In this document: piece by piece, positions 36,564 to 45,226 of the stretch
Layout: the number at the start of each line of letters is the position of its first letter
Position numbering within the stretch: the stretch's first letter is position 1
Source of the DNA: Palleniella muris
GTDB lineage: Bacteria > Bacteroidota > Bacteroidia > Bacteroidales > Bacteroidaceae
Reading direction: 5' to 3'
DNA: 64,000 nt
Assembly: GCF_004792655.1 (NCBI RefSeq)
Contig: NZ_SRZC01000005.1
Coordinates: 99,424-163,423, forward strand
Position numbers and translations under genes: made by a program
The notes under the pieces: generated by a model
Told to the model about the DNA's origin: nothing
The model's database searches: none
Seen by the model: only the letters and a program-made list of their open reading frames with translations

Positions 36564-37583
36564 ATGACAGACAAAAAAGACATATCAGCCTTGTTTCACC
36601 GCTTCCGCGAGCTTGGCATCGAGCAGCAGATTGACTACAACAAGTTCTATCTGTACAGCATCATCACTCACTCGACAGCCATAGAGGGAAGCACAGTCAC
36701 AGAGATAGAGAACCAACTTCTCTTCGATGAAGGCATTGCGCCTGCCGGCAAGAATGTGATGGAACAACTGATGAACCTCGATTTGAAAGCAGCTTACGAA
36801 CAGGTTATGCAATATGCGCGTAATCGTGAGAGCATGAATGTGAAACTTCTTTGCGGACTTTCTGCTTTGGTACTGAAGAACACCGGTGCTCAATACAACG
36901 CATTTCAAGGTTCATTCGATGCTTCCAAAGGAGACCTTCGCCTCCTTAATGCAAGTGCCGATGCAGGCGGGCGTTCGTACATGAATTTCCTGAAAGTTCC
37001 TGCAAGGCTTGAGGAATTCTGTACCTGGCTCAATGCCGAACGTGAACGCATAACAGACAAAGATGTGCCGGCGTCATACGAATTGTCGTTCCGTGCACAC
37101 TATCGTTTGGTTACAATCCACCCATGGGCAGACGGCAACGGACGCATGAGCCGTCTGGTGATGAATATGCTGCAATGGGAAAAGCATATTGTCCCAACCA
37201 TTGTTTACAAGGAACACAAGGCTGCCTATATCCAAGCTCTTATGGATGCGCGCGAAAAAGAGGACGAAAATATCTTCTGTGACTTCATGTTCAGTGAGTT
37301 AGAGTACTGTCTCAGACTCTCGATTGCCGAATACGAAAAGAGCATGAGTGACGATGTCCCTGTAAATGTCCCTGTAAATGTCCCTGTAAATCCAAACGGT
37401 CGCAAGAGGAAAATCATAGAGATTATGGCAGCAAACGGCAATGTCACCATAAAGGAACTTGCTGAAAAATTAGGTGTAAACGAAAAGACTGTAAAACGCG
37501 ACATCGCCACTCTGCGCAGTGAAGGCATCGTCAGCCGCATTGGTTCTGACAAGACCGGGCAATGGGTTGTCTCTCTAAAATAA
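36564..37583 (+). CDS. Fic-domain AMPylase-like protein with C-terminal winged helix
   Basis: A 339-residue class II Fic protein. The inhibitory helix motif S-x-x-x-E-G is at 37-42 (STAIEG), and the active-site loop is HPWADGNGRMSR at 186-197, close to HPFx(D/E)GNGRxxR. Residues needed for NMP transfer are present. The C-terminal 60 residues (IIEIMAANGNVTIKELAEKL, VNEKTVKRDIATLRSEGIVS) form a DeoR-like winged helix, so the protein may bind its own promoter or modify a DNA-associated target. A linker of three VPVN repeats, encoded by three perfect 12-bp units at 37356-37391, joins the two parts. The gene stands alone and has a consensus promoter. Confidence 0.92.
   Translation: MTDKKDISALFHRFRELGIEQQIDYNKFYLYSIITHSTAIEGSTVTEIENQLLFDEGIAPAGKNVMEQLMNLDLKAAYEQVMQYARNRESMNVKLLCGLSALVLKNTGAQYNAFQGSFDASKGDLRLLNASADAGGRSYMNFLKVPARLEEFCTWLNAERERITDKDVPASYELSFRAHYRLVTIHPWADGNGRMSRLVMNMLQWEKHIVPTIVYKEHKAAYIQALMDAREKEDENIFCDFMFSELEYCLRLSIAEYEKSMSDDVPVNVPVNVPVNPNGRKRKIIEIMAANGNVTIKELAEKLGVNEKTVKRDIATLRSEGIVSRIGSDKTGQWVVSLK
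37356..37391 (+). repeat. Three perfect 12-bp tandem repeats in the Fic gene
   Basis: GTCCCTGTAAAT occurs three times without a gap, encoding (VPVN)3 in the linker between the Fic and winged-helix domains. Copy-number change would keep the reading frame and only alter linker length. Confidence 0.95.
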
Positions 37584-37615
37584 CGCAAGCCGGGCGTCCG
37601 CCTTATGAAATGATG

Positions 37616-38542
37616 TCATTTGCATTTCCTCAGCCCGAAGAGGAGGCAGGTGAGACGCAGCCCGAAGAGGTTCAGCAGCACGGATTTGACAAGGGAAGAC
37701 ATGCCGAAATAATTCTTTACAGCCACACGCACGTCGGGCAGAAGGAGGGCTCCTGTGATTTTACAGACATCAATCTGCACATTGAGGAGACGCATGTACA
37801 GACGGTGCCACCGGGGTGCACGGAGGTCTGTGGCAAGGACGTTGACGACAGACAGCTGTGCTTCAAGGAGTTGCAGCAGACCGGCATCATAGCTTTTTGA
37901 TATGCCATTGCTGTTGTAGCGATAGAGATAAAGTCCTTGTGATGTGGTGTGGATGACAGGATTCATGGTAGCAAGTTTGACCATAAGCAGCACATCCTCG
38001 TAGTAACGGCCTGTAGTGAAAGAATCGCTGTCAAGCAGACCTTTCCTGAAAATCTTGTTACATGACCAGCAGTGCTCATAGCCATAGGCATCACTCCAAT
38101 AATCTTTGAAAGTTAGGTATGTCTTTTCCTTTAACACATAAAGGTTCCCGCCGTCGTCAGGATGCATATAGTCCTGGTGGACAGAGTACTCAAGGATGTC
38201 GTATTCAGGATGTTCCGCAAGCATTTTTACGAGAGGTGCAAGCGTTTCCGGTGCCAGTTCGTCGTCACTGTCAATGAACGTCATGTAGTCACCTTCCGCA
38301 ATTCCTATGCCATGGTTGCGTGCCGAGGACAGTCCGCCGTTGGTTTTGTGTACGGCACGTATCCTGCTGTCGCGCTCCACCCATCTGTCACACATTGCCG
38401 GACAGTTGTCAGGGGAGCCGTCATCGACGAGGATCATCTCCCAGTTCTTGAACGACTGCCCGATGACAGACTCCACGCAGCGGTCAAGATAGTCCTCGAC
38501 CTTGTAGACAGGGATTATTATGGAAAGCAGGATTGGTTTCAT
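37616..38542 (-). CDS. Family 2 glycosyltransferase
   Basis: From ATG 38542 the protein has 308 residues and begins MKPILLSIIIPVYKVEDYLD. Typical GT2 features follow: NWEMILVDDGSPDNCPAMCD, KTNGGLSSARNHGIGIAEGD, MTFIDSDDELAPETL. The earlier ATG at 38599 is rejected because the stretch between the two ATGs is the 8-bp repeat array at 38557-38596. It is the last gene of the second glycan operon. It ends 32 bases from the convergent Fic gene, with no clear terminator between them. Confidence 0.9.
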   Translation of the reverse strand: MKPILLSIIIPVYKVEDYLDRCVESVIGQSFKNWEMILVDDGSPDNCPAMCDRWVERDSRIRAVHKTNGGLSSARNHGIGIAEGDYMTFIDSDDELAPETLAPLVKMLAEHPEYDILEYSVHQDYMHPDDGGNLYVLKEKTYLTFKDYWSDAYGYEHCWSCNKIFRKGLLDSDSFTTGRYYEDVLLMVKLATMNPVIHTTSQGLYLYRYNSNGISKSYDAGLLQLLEAQLSVVNVLATDLRAPRWHRLYMRLLNVQIDVCKITGALLLPDVRVAVKNYFGMSSLVKSVLLNLFGLRLTCLLFGLRKCK

Positions 38543-38556
38543 CTTCTTGTTTTTTG

Positions 38557-38596
38557 ACAAGCTGGCAGGTTGCCAAATTGACAAATTGTCGGGTTT
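38557..38596. repeat. 8-bp tandem array between sulfotransferase-like and GT2 genes
   Basis: Units ACAAGCTG, GCAGGTTG, CCAAATTG, ACAAATTG and TCGGGTTT follow one another without gaps, five units of 8 bases. They fill almost the whole 53-base gap between two co-directional genes. The same pattern recurs at 59804-59843. Confidence 0.75.
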
Positions 38597-39705
38597 CATC
38601 CTTCATAGCACAGATGTGGGAAAGCCTCCTTTATCTTGCGGAAATCGTCAGCAAGTTGCGGTTCTCTTGTCCATTGTCGCACACTCTTTACAGACACATC
38701 GGGATTGAGGCACTGCCGTTTGCGCGTATGCAATTCAGGTGAAAGGTCAAGATATTGTTCTATGCGCCCCACCTCATGGTCATAGTCGAGGATAAGATTC
38801 TCGAAACGCAGCGAGAGATATTCTTCCGAGTCAGGTGAAAAAGAGCCATACATTATCTTTGTCCATGTTATGAAATCCTCGGCACATCCATGAGGCATCC
38901 ATTGCAGGTCAAGACGGTGGGCAATGCAGTAGACATCGCGCGGGTCACGATAGACTATGACTTGCTTAAGGTTAGGAACATACTGCCTGAACTCTTCTGT
39001 CTTACCGTTGCAGTCGGCAAACAGTTGGTCGAGCATTAGAAATGTACCTTTGCCGTTATGGAATCTGTTGAATATGGTGTTAAGCATCCTGCGGCATAGA
39101 TGCCTGTACTCATCAAGGGACATGTCCTTAAGGAAATATATGTCCGCCGTGTCATAGAACCGCCCCATCACAGGGTTAATGGGACAGTCCTTAGCATCCT
39201 TGATTCGCAATGCCAGTATCTCGTCAAGGAACTTGAAGAAGCATGGACGCAGAGTCTCATGCTTTTGGAACAGTGTGGAGAAATTTATCAGTCCTATAAA
39301 CTGTTTGACAGCTGCATCATTCCAATAGAAGCTGCGTGTCCTTAAATTATCAAACGCCTGCTCCAATTGCAACAGTCCTCCGGTAAGACGCAGGAAATCA
39401 ATCTCTCCGGCATCATCCTCCGGATCGGCAAGACTTCCTTCAGGATCAACAGTTCCAAGCACGCTCTGTCCGTCATATTCCCTTATGAGGTCGACAACGG
39501 CACTTGCTCCAGTGGCACCGAAGCCCTCCACGGAGACAATCTGACGGAAGAGGCATTCCTCGTCCCATTGGAAATCATTGCCCAACGCTTTACATTCATC
39601 GTACATCTCCATAAAGCGTATGCGCTTTTTCTCTGCCACAATTCCGTATGGAAGGATGTCCCTTATCCGCTTCTTTAACTGCCTTTTTCTCTCGGAGGAA
39701 ATCAT
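38596..39705 (-). CDS. Sulfotransferase-like protein of the glycan operon
   Basis: A 369-residue protein. FRQIVSVEGFGATGASAVVD resembles the PAPS 5'-phosphate loop of sulfotransferases, where usual members have GxPRSGTS. NLKQVIVYRDPRDVYCIAHR matches the 3'-phosphate motif with the RDPRD core. SLRFENLILDYDHEVGRIEQYL is the usual distal segment. The loop has lost the typical arginine-serine pair, so activity is uncertain. Its position between flippase and glycosyltransferase genes suggests sulfation of an exported sugar unit. The 3' gap is the 8-bp array at 38557. Confidence 0.75.
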   Translation of the reverse strand: MISSERKRQLKKRIRDILPYGIVAEKKRIRFMEMYDECKALGNDFQWDEECLFRQIVSVEGFGATGASAVVDLIREYDGQSVLGTVDPEGSLADPEDDAGEIDFLRLTGGLLQLEQAFDNLRTRSFYWNDAAVKQFIGLINFSTLFQKHETLRPCFFKFLDEILALRIKDAKDCPINPVMGRFYDTADIYFLKDMSLDEYRHLCRRMLNTIFNRFHNGKGTFLMLDQLFADCNGKTEEFRQYVPNLKQVIVYRDPRDVYCIAHRLDLQWMPHGCAEDFITWTKIMYGSFSPDSEEYLSLRFENLILDYDHEVGRIEQYLDLSPELHTRKRQCLNPDVSVKSVRQWTREPQLADDFRKIKEAFPHLCYEG

Positions 39706-39716
39706 GCTTGTCTGCT

Positions 39717-41174
39717 TTATTCTGTTATCTTCAGTTTCTTTTTAACCATTATTCCGCTTATTGCCACACTTGCCAAAGACAGTAATGCGCCAATGGTTAT
39801 ATATGCCATACCATGCAGACTGTATGCAATAGCATAGCATACAGCGGTATAGGTGGTCAATGTAGCAAGCACCACTGCCAATCGTTTGCCTATGGACACA
39901 TTGTATTTCCATTTTGCGAAGATGAGGTTAACAATGATGTCTGTACTATGACTGACAAGCAGCCCCACACCTGTCCCTGTCACTCCTCCTAACTCATAGC
40001 CTATGATAAGTGCCGGAATGAACGAGAGATATGAAAGCCCTTGCAGAATCAGATATACCTTTGATTCTCCTGCAGCCAGCGGTATCAGTGCCGCAGGGAT
40101 ATAGAGCGCACGGAAAAGAAGCCCTATCGATGCTATCTGTGCCATGGGAATCATGGCATTGAACTCGCTGCTGAACAGCAGAGGGACTATCAGCGGCATG
40201 GCGAACATGGCGCATACAACAATTGGAAATATCAGTAGCAGCCCCATTTCCATCTGCCTGCAGACAGTCACACACCGTTGCCCCAAGTCATTGAAGACGC
40301 TTGACAGGCGTGGAAAGAAGTCTGTATCGAGGGACGCAAAGACCACTCCGGCATACGTAAGTGTCAGTGTCACGCCGGAATTATAAAGCCCTACCATCTC
40401 CAATGAGCCATGGCTGTTAATGTACGACTGCACTGTCAGTTTCGACCCTGATGCTATAAAGGCAGAAAGAACGAACGACAGACCGATGATGAGCATTGTC
40501 TTTCCTTTGGCAAGATGTGATTTCTTGAAGCAGAAACGCGGCTTCTCTATGCGGTAGGAGAACGCCATCGTCGTTGCTGCCATGGAGAATGTCATAAGCA
40601 CAAGGGCAGCCGCCACACCGTCGATGCCCCAGTAATAGTAGACCGGAATTGTCGTAAGTATGCCTGCTATGACATGGACGATGGAGACTGTCGCTATGAG
40701 CTTGAGTTTCTGCAGCCCGCGCAGCACCACAAGTTCGCCACAGGTGAGGGTGGAAAAGGCTACGGCAAAAGAGATTATGCGGTAGCCGTTGGCATGGCTG
40801 CCGTCAGAGAATGTCAGCCAGGAGATTGGTTCTGCCAAAAGGAATGTCAGCAGGAAACCGGCAATGGCGAATATCATTGACCATGAGCGCGTAAGCATCA
40901 CTGCATCGTGAAGCCGTGCCTCACCGCCCTCCTTGTCCCTCTCGCCGAGAGCCTTGGCTATCTCTCGCGTGCCGCTTGTGTCCATACCAAGGTTTGTGGA
41001 GGAATGGATAAGCTCGCGTGTCTCATTGTATATGGCGTTGAGCCCTATTCCCGCAGGACCGAGAAGCAGGGCAGCCAGCTTCGCCCTGCCGATGTTCAGC
41101 AGGATGCTCAGTCCCTGCACACCGCTGAAAAGGCTTATTGCCTTCAATATGCTCTTATAACTGTTTGATGTCAT
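39717..41174 (-). CDS. Wzx/WzxE-type lipid-linked oligosaccharide flippase
   Basis: From ATG 41174 (MTSNSYKSILKAISLFSGVQ) the protein has 485 residues and about twelve membrane helices. LSILLNIGRAKLAALLLGPA and GIGLNAIYNETRELIHSSTN followed by LGMDTSGTREIAKALGE mark the O-antigen translocase group. Its ATG overlaps the TGA of the FemAB-like gene in an ATGA arrangement. It is a second flippase besides that at 20228, which argues that the two glycan operons make separate polymers. Confidence 0.88.
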   Translation of the reverse strand: MTSNSYKSILKAISLFSGVQGLSILLNIGRAKLAALLLGPAGIGLNAIYNETRELIHSSTNLGMDTSGTREIAKALGERDKEGGEARLHDAVMLTRSWSMIFAIAGFLLTFLLAEPISWLTFSDGSHANGYRIISFAVAFSTLTCGELVVLRGLQKLKLIATVSIVHVIAGILTTIPVYYYWGIDGVAAALVLMTFSMAATTMAFSYRIEKPRFCFKKSHLAKGKTMLIIGLSFVLSAFIASGSKLTVQSYINSHGSLEMVGLYNSGVTLTLTYAGVVFASLDTDFFPRLSSVFNDLGQRCVTVCRQMEMGLLLIFPIVVCAMFAMPLIVPLLFSSEFNAMIPMAQIASIGLLFRALYIPAALIPLAAGESKVYLILQGLSYLSFIPALIIGYELGGVTGTGVGLLVSHSTDIIVNLIFAKWKYNVSIGKRLAVVLATLTTYTAVCYAIAYSLHGMAYITIGALLSLASVAISGIMVKKKLKITE

Positions 41175-42154
41175 TGATTGTTTGTTGGTTCTTGAATCTC
41201 CAGCACATAGCTTCTGCACGCCACACAACTGCCGCCGAAGCCTTCTTTCTGCATGACAAGCCCTTCGTTAATGGCTGTGTCGTCCTTAGCCATGCTTGTG
41301 CCGAACTCAAAATATCTGTACTGCGGAAACTCTGAAAAATGCTCCATGAGTGCGAGCATCAGGAAGTCAAGCGCGTTTGTGCGCTTCCCCTCGGGTGAGG
41401 CGGAGATGTATTGCGTCCTGACTGTCCGGTGCGTGATGAACAGCACCGTGCCGCCCACCACCGTACCGTCAGGGGATTTTACAGTACAGCAGATGATGTT
41501 TTCGGGGAATCTTTGCTGCAGGAAAGTCATCTCCTCAAAGGTGTGCACAGGGGCAGCGTCAAACCTTTCACGCAGGTTGTCCGTGAGAATCTGCCAGAAA
41601 TCAGCCAACGGTGCGCCTATTTCCACACCGTAACCCTCACGCCTCAACTTGTTGCAATAAGTCTTTTTGCGCGAGGCTGTATGCCTTTCCTTGTTGCGGA
41701 GGTCAACAGCGGTCATCACCGCACAGTGCTCTGTCCTTGCCCCCATGCGCCAAAGCCAATAGCTGTCCTCCTCGGCGGGCAAGAGATGATAGACGGTCGG
41801 CATCTGCTTGTAATGCCATTGGCGGAAACCGTTCTCACAAAGATAGTCCGCAACGGCACGGAACATCTCGCCGACCTCTGCCGTATGGCACTTTCTTCCG
41901 AGGACAAAACCGCCGTAGGTCAGACCTTTATGGGAATGCAAAACCTTTGCCCCACCCTCATTACGCACCTCGTTGGCAGGAAGAAGAGCGGCAAGTTTCC
42001 CCTTGAAATCATAGAGCATCAGCGAATGGTCAACAAACCTGTCGCTATGGTAGTCCATATATCCGCGCAGGAAAAGGAATGTCCCGTTCTTCGCCTTTTC
42101 CACAAAAGCGTCCCATTCCTTGGCATGGCATGCAGTGTAGCGCACCACTTTCAT
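41171..42154 (-). CDS. FemAB/GNAT-like acyltransferase
   Basis: A 327-residue protein from ATG 42154 (MKVVRYTACHAKEWDAFVEK). The tandem GNAT fold of FemAB-like proteins is suggested by GTFLFLRGYMDYHSDRFVDH, LAALLPANEV, YGGFVLGRKC, YWLWRMGARTEHCAVMTAVD and GTVVGGTVLFITHRTVRTQY. Relatives in exopolysaccharide loci are thought to attach acyl or aminoacyl groups to amino sugars; the substrate is not known. The start shares one base with the stop of the FdtA-like gene (TGATG), so translation is coupled. Confidence 0.8.
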   Translation of the reverse strand: MKVVRYTACHAKEWDAFVEKAKNGTFLFLRGYMDYHSDRFVDHSLMLYDFKGKLAALLPANEVRNEGGAKVLHSHKGLTYGGFVLGRKCHTAEVGEMFRAVADYLCENGFRQWHYKQMPTVYHLLPAEEDSYWLWRMGARTEHCAVMTAVDLRNKERHTASRKKTYCNKLRREGYGVEIGAPLADFWQILTDNLRERFDAAPVHTFEEMTFLQQRFPENIICCTVKSPDGTVVGGTVLFITHRTVRTQYISASPEGKRTNALDFLMLALMEHFSEFPQYRYFEFGTSMAKDDTAINEGLVMQKEGFGGSCVACRSYVLEIQEPTNNQ

Positions 42155-42567
42155 CACAGCCCCCTCCATTTCAGGAACGCATCAAACTGCCTTATATAGT
42201 CGCCTTCGTCATAATCATGACTGGCGAGCACAAGGCACAGCGCACCCGTGGTGAACTCCCGCTCATGCGCCCATATTCCCGGCGGCACGAGAAGCCCCTG
42301 ATACGGACGGTTAAGCGTGATGACCCGCTCCTCCTTTCCGTCAGAGAGAAACACCTCAAGTGCACCTGAGGCAGCAATGATAAACTGCCAGCACTCCTTG
42401 TGGGCGTGCGCTCCGCGGTCCTTGCCGGCAGGGACATCATAGATGTAGAACACGCGCTTGATAGGGAACGGCACCTGCACATTCTCATAAATGTACGTAA
42501 GGCTTCCCCTTGGGTCTTCTTCCTTTGGCAAAGAGATTATCTTGCAGTCATTAATGTTCATAGGCAT
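42154..42567 (-). CDS. FdtA/QdtA-like dTDP-4-oxo-6-deoxyglucose 3,4-oxoisomerase (cupin)
   Basis: A 137-residue cupin of the WxcM/FdtA family: KEEDPRGSLTYIYENVQVPF, IKRVFYIYDVPAGKDRGAHA, then HKECWQFI with the catalytic histidines, and VPPGIWAHEREF. FdtA isomerises dTDP-4-oxo-6-deoxyglucose as a step towards dTDP-Fuc3NAc or Qui3NAc. The usual partners, a FdtB aminotransferase and the dTDP-glucose pathway (rmlAB), are not in this window. It opens the second glycan operon and has a -7 box at 42645-42652. Confidence 0.88.
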   Translation of the reverse strand: MPMNINDCKIISLPKEEDPRGSLTYIYENVQVPFPIKRVFYIYDVPAGKDRGAHAHKECWQFIIAASGALEVFLSDGKEERVITLNRPYQGLLVPPGIWAHEREFTTGALCLVLASHDYDEGDYIRQFDAFLKWRGL

Positions 42568-42644
42568 GGCTGTATTTTGTATATGGTAATGTCACAGCAT
42601 GGCATTGGCATCATGATCAATGGTGCACAGCCGGCTATAGAGTG

Positions 42645-42652
42645 CAAATTTA
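42645..42652 (-). promoter_or_regulatory. -7 box of the second glycan operon
   Basis: The minus strand reads TAAATTTG, followed by C, about 78 bases before the FdtA-like start. The same -7 sequence precedes the helicase fusion and DUF5131 genes. The remaining gap to 42920 holds only the hairpins near 42785-42872. Confidence 0.55.
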
Positions 42653-42833
42653 CAAAATATTCTTGAAAAACCTTCCCTTTAATGGCAAAAAGTTGCGGAC
42701 ACAGGCTTATTATGGCAGGAATCACGGCATGAACCATTGCGTTTGTTTGGGTGGATTTGTCACATGCCGGATTCGCAAGAATCTGCATGGTGGCTGTTGG
42801 TTTGCAACCACCGTGCGGACTAAGGTACACAAA

Positions 42834-42872
42834 GAGGGGGTCACCCTGCAAATGAATGCAGGACAACCCCTC
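42834..42872 (-). terminator. Hairpin downstream of the OmpX-like gene
   Basis: GAGGGG with CCTGCA pairs with TGCAGG and CCCCTC in a two-part stem around AATGAA. On the minus strand it is followed by TTTGTG, a weak T run. A smaller hairpin GCATGGTGG/CCACCGTGC lies at 42785-42815. Confidence 0.55.
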
Positions 42873-42920
42873 ATCCCATTTTATGTTCGAACCCGTGGTA
42901 TGGGTTTCTATGCTTTTGAC

Positions 42921-43499
42921 TTACATGTTGAATTTGTAGCCCAATGTGATTTGGAACACGCTGTTCTTTGAGTTGGCATCTTTGAACACCTTTGTCAGCC
43001 CCCAGTTGTAGCGCGCGTCAAGCACGAGGTTGCTAAACTCGTAGGATGCGCCGACAGGGATGGAGAAGTCAAATGATTTCACGCCATCGATGTCATCGCT
43101 GGCAGATGCACTTCCCTTTTCCACCTTGTATTTGTGCGTGACATTGAATCCCGGCTGCACGCCGACCTTCAGTGCGAGCCCCTTCGTGACATAGATGTTG
43201 GCAAGGATAGGGATGTTGATGTAGTCGAGTTTGATGGTCTCATCCACTCCGTCCTCTGAGGCCGTGGCTCCCTGCATGGAGTAGAGCAGTCCTGCGGAAA
43301 GACTGATACGGTCTTCAATCTGGTACTCAGCCTCAGCGCCGACAGCGAGACCTATCCTGCTATCCGCACCGTCAGCCTTTGTCAGGCTGGCAATGTTCAT
43401 GCCCACTTTAGGCTGGATGGTGATGGAACCCACTTCGTGCTGTGCATAGGCACCGACAGAAGTCATGATGATTGCGGCTAAAAGAAGTAACTTTTTCAT
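42921..43499 (-). CDS. OmpX-like outer-membrane beta-barrel protein
   Basis: A 192-residue porin-family protein (PF13568-like). Residues 1-19 form a signal peptide (LLLLAAIIMTSVGAYAQ). The mature part alternates beta strands: ITIQPKVGMNIASL, IGLAVGAEAEYQI, ISLSAGLLYSMQGA, LDYINIPILANIYVTKGLAL, KVGVQPGFN, GASYEFSNLVLDARYNWGLT, and a final aromatic strand FQITLGYKFNM as needed for outer-membrane insertion. The ligand or role is unknown. A consensus promoter lies at 43550-43581 and a hairpin at 42834-42872, so the gene is probably monocistronic. Confidence 0.9.
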   Translation of the reverse strand: MKKLLLLAAIIMTSVGAYAQHEVGSITIQPKVGMNIASLTKADGADSRIGLAVGAEAEYQIEDRISLSAGLLYSMQGATASEDGVDETIKLDYINIPILANIYVTKGLALKVGVQPGFNVTHKYKVEKGSASASDDIDGVKSFDFSIPVGASYEFSNLVLDARYNWGLTKVFKDANSKNSVFQITLGYKFNM

Positions 43500-43549
43500 G
43501 ATACTGTGGTTTTAAGAGGTTAATGATATTATATTGTTAATTCTGTTGG

Positions 43550-43581
43550 CAAATGTAATACAAAAATCCGAATCACCCAAA
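43550..43581 (-). promoter_or_regulatory. Consensus promoter of the OmpX-like gene
   Basis: On the minus strand TTTG (43581-43578) and TACATTTG (43557-43550) are 20 bases apart, a full -33/-7 match, giving a leader of about 45 bases. Confidence 0.7.
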
Positions 43582-43699
43582 ACATTTGTGTCTTTTTTCT
43601 TGTTTTTTTTGAAAAAGATACAAAAATGCCATGCCAAATGATGTTTTTTATCATTTCCGCAACGGTACATCAGAAAACGGCAGTGACAATTCACCGTGC

Positions 43700-43782
43700 G
43701 GAAGGTAAGGATTTGCCCCATAAAAGGTAAGGATTTGCATAACAAAAGGTGACACTTTGCATGGCAAAGCGTCACCTTTTGT
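43700..43782. repeat. Four-unit 22-bp repeat array D
   Basis: TAAG, TAAG, TGAC and TCAC cores start at 43706, 43728, 43750 and 43772, exactly 22 bases apart, each after AAAGG- or AAAGC-like purines. The array lies between the mannonate dehydratase stop and the OmpX-like promoter. Confidence 0.85.
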
Positions 43783-43847
43783 TACATCATGGTTATCACA
43801 TTGATTGTCAAAGCATTACATCATGCAGAAAGAAAGCACGGTGCTTA

Positions 43848-45128
43848 CTACCCGAAGAAGCCCGGCTGTGTGTACTTTATGCCAAGCTCATTGTCCACGG
43901 TGGCAATGATGCCCTGCACCTGTGCCAAGCCGAACATGCGGCCGAGGAATGAGTAGCCTGCGTTGTAGCCCTTGTCCTCGTCGCCAAGCATGGTCATGCC
44001 GTGGTCGACACGCATAGGGAGCTTCTGTGTGGAAGGCTTGCGAGTCTGCATGCGACGCTGCTCCTCCTTCTCAAAGATGCGTGCGAGTTCGATGAGGTTG
44101 GCACGTCCGCCGAGGTGGCTTGCCTCAGTGAAGTCGCCGTTAGGGAAGATGTAGCAGGAGCGGAGGTGCACGAAATGAGTCCTTTCGTGGAACTTCTCGG
44201 CAAGCGGAGTGAGGTCGTTGTGACCGCCGGCGGAGAGAGAGCCGGCGCAGAATGTCAGACCGTTGTGTTCGTTTGGCACAGCGTCGAGGAACCATTGTAT
44301 GTCCTCTTCGCAGTTGACGATGCGTGGCAGACCGAGGATTGGGAACGGTGGGTCGTCAGGATGCACGCACATGTCGATGTCATACTCGTCGCATATCGGC
44401 ATGATTGCCTCAAGCCATGTCTTCATGTTATTGCGGAGGTCATCCTTTGTCACACCTTTATATAATGCGAGGAGTTCGCGGAACAGCTCGACAGGCTTCT
44501 CGTCGCCCTCCTTGAAGTTGCCGGAGACGAAGCCCTGGGTCTTTATGACGATGTTCTCCACAAGCTCGCGGTCGTACTGTGCGTCAGCCTTCGCGCGGAT
44601 AGCCTCCACCTCTGCCATGAGGTCACGTCCCTGCAGAGCCTTTGAAGCGTTGGAGCCGTTGCCCTCGACAATGGCTTTCCACTCCTCGGCAGCTCCTTCG
44701 CGCTTGAGGATATGTATGTCGAAATAAGCGAATTCCGCCCAGTTGAAGTAGAGGTTGCTTGCTCCGTTGGGGTTGTCGTGAAGGAGGTCGGTGCGCGCCC
44801 AGTCCAGCACCGGCATGAAGTTGTAGCACACGCAGTGTATGCCTTCCTTGCCAAGATTGGCAAGTGACTCCTTGTAGACCTCTATCTGTTGGTCACGGTC
44901 AGGGCCGCCGTACTTTATTGTCTCTGTCACGGGGAGTGACTCTACGACGCTCCAGCGCATGCCGTAGCTCTCGATGTATTCCTTGAGGTCGCGGATTTTC
45001 TCACGTGTCCACACTTCGCCGAGCGGCACATCGTGCAGTGCGGTGACTATACCTTCCACGCCTATCTGTTTAAGCATGGCAAGAGTAATCTTGTCGTTCT
45101 TGCCAAACCAACGCCATGTTTTTTCCAT
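43848..45128 (-). CDS. uxuA: D-mannonate dehydratase
   Basis: UxuA dehydrates D-mannonate to 2-keto-3-deoxygluconate in glucuronate use. The 426-residue protein has the typical MEKTWRWFGKNDKITLAMLK start, GIVTALHDVPLGEVWTREKI, and the metal-site segments CVHPDDPPFPILGLPRIVN, FCAGSLSAGGHNDL, FVHLRS and MRVDHGMTMLGD. Length and motifs are standard. The next gene upstream encodes a SDR protein likely to make mannonate from fructuronate, so both steps are joined in one transcription unit with cysS. A 9-bp repeat array fills the 98-base gap to the SDR gene. Confidence 0.95.
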   Translation of the reverse strand: MEKTWRWFGKNDKITLAMLKQIGVEGIVTALHDVPLGEVWTREKIRDLKEYIESYGMRWSVVESLPVTETIKYGGPDRDQQIEVYKESLANLGKEGIHCVCYNFMPVLDWARTDLLHDNPNGASNLYFNWAEFAYFDIHILKREGAAEEWKAIVEGNGSNASKALQGRDLMAEVEAIRAKADAQYDRELVENIVIKTQGFVSGNFKEGDEKPVELFRELLALYKGVTKDDLRNNMKTWLEAIMPICDEYDIDMCVHPDDPPFPILGLPRIVNCEEDIQWFLDAVPNEHNGLTFCAGSLSAGGHNDLTPLAEKFHERTHFVHLRSCYIFPNGDFTEASHLGGRANLIELARIFEKEEQRRMQTRKPSTQKLPMRVDHGMTMLGDEDKGYNAGYSFLGRMFGLAQVQGIIATVDNELGIKYTQPGFFG

Positions 45129-45152
45129 ATTGGGTTGTTTTTGGGTTTTGGG

Positions 45153-45224
45153 TCAGTAATGTCAGTATTGTCACTATTGTCAGAATGGACAGTACTGTCA
45201 ATACTGACGTTACTGACAATTTTT
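45153..45224. repeat. 9-bp tandem array between SDR and uxuA genes
   Basis: Eight consecutive 9-base units run without a gap: TCAGTAATG, TCAGTATTG, TCACTATTG, TCAGAATGG, ACAGTACTG, TCAATACTG, ACGTTACTG, ACAATTTTT. They fill most of the gap between two co-directional genes. TGTCAGTA and TACTGACA halves make it partly palindromic. Confidence 0.9.
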
Positions 45225-45226
45225 CT

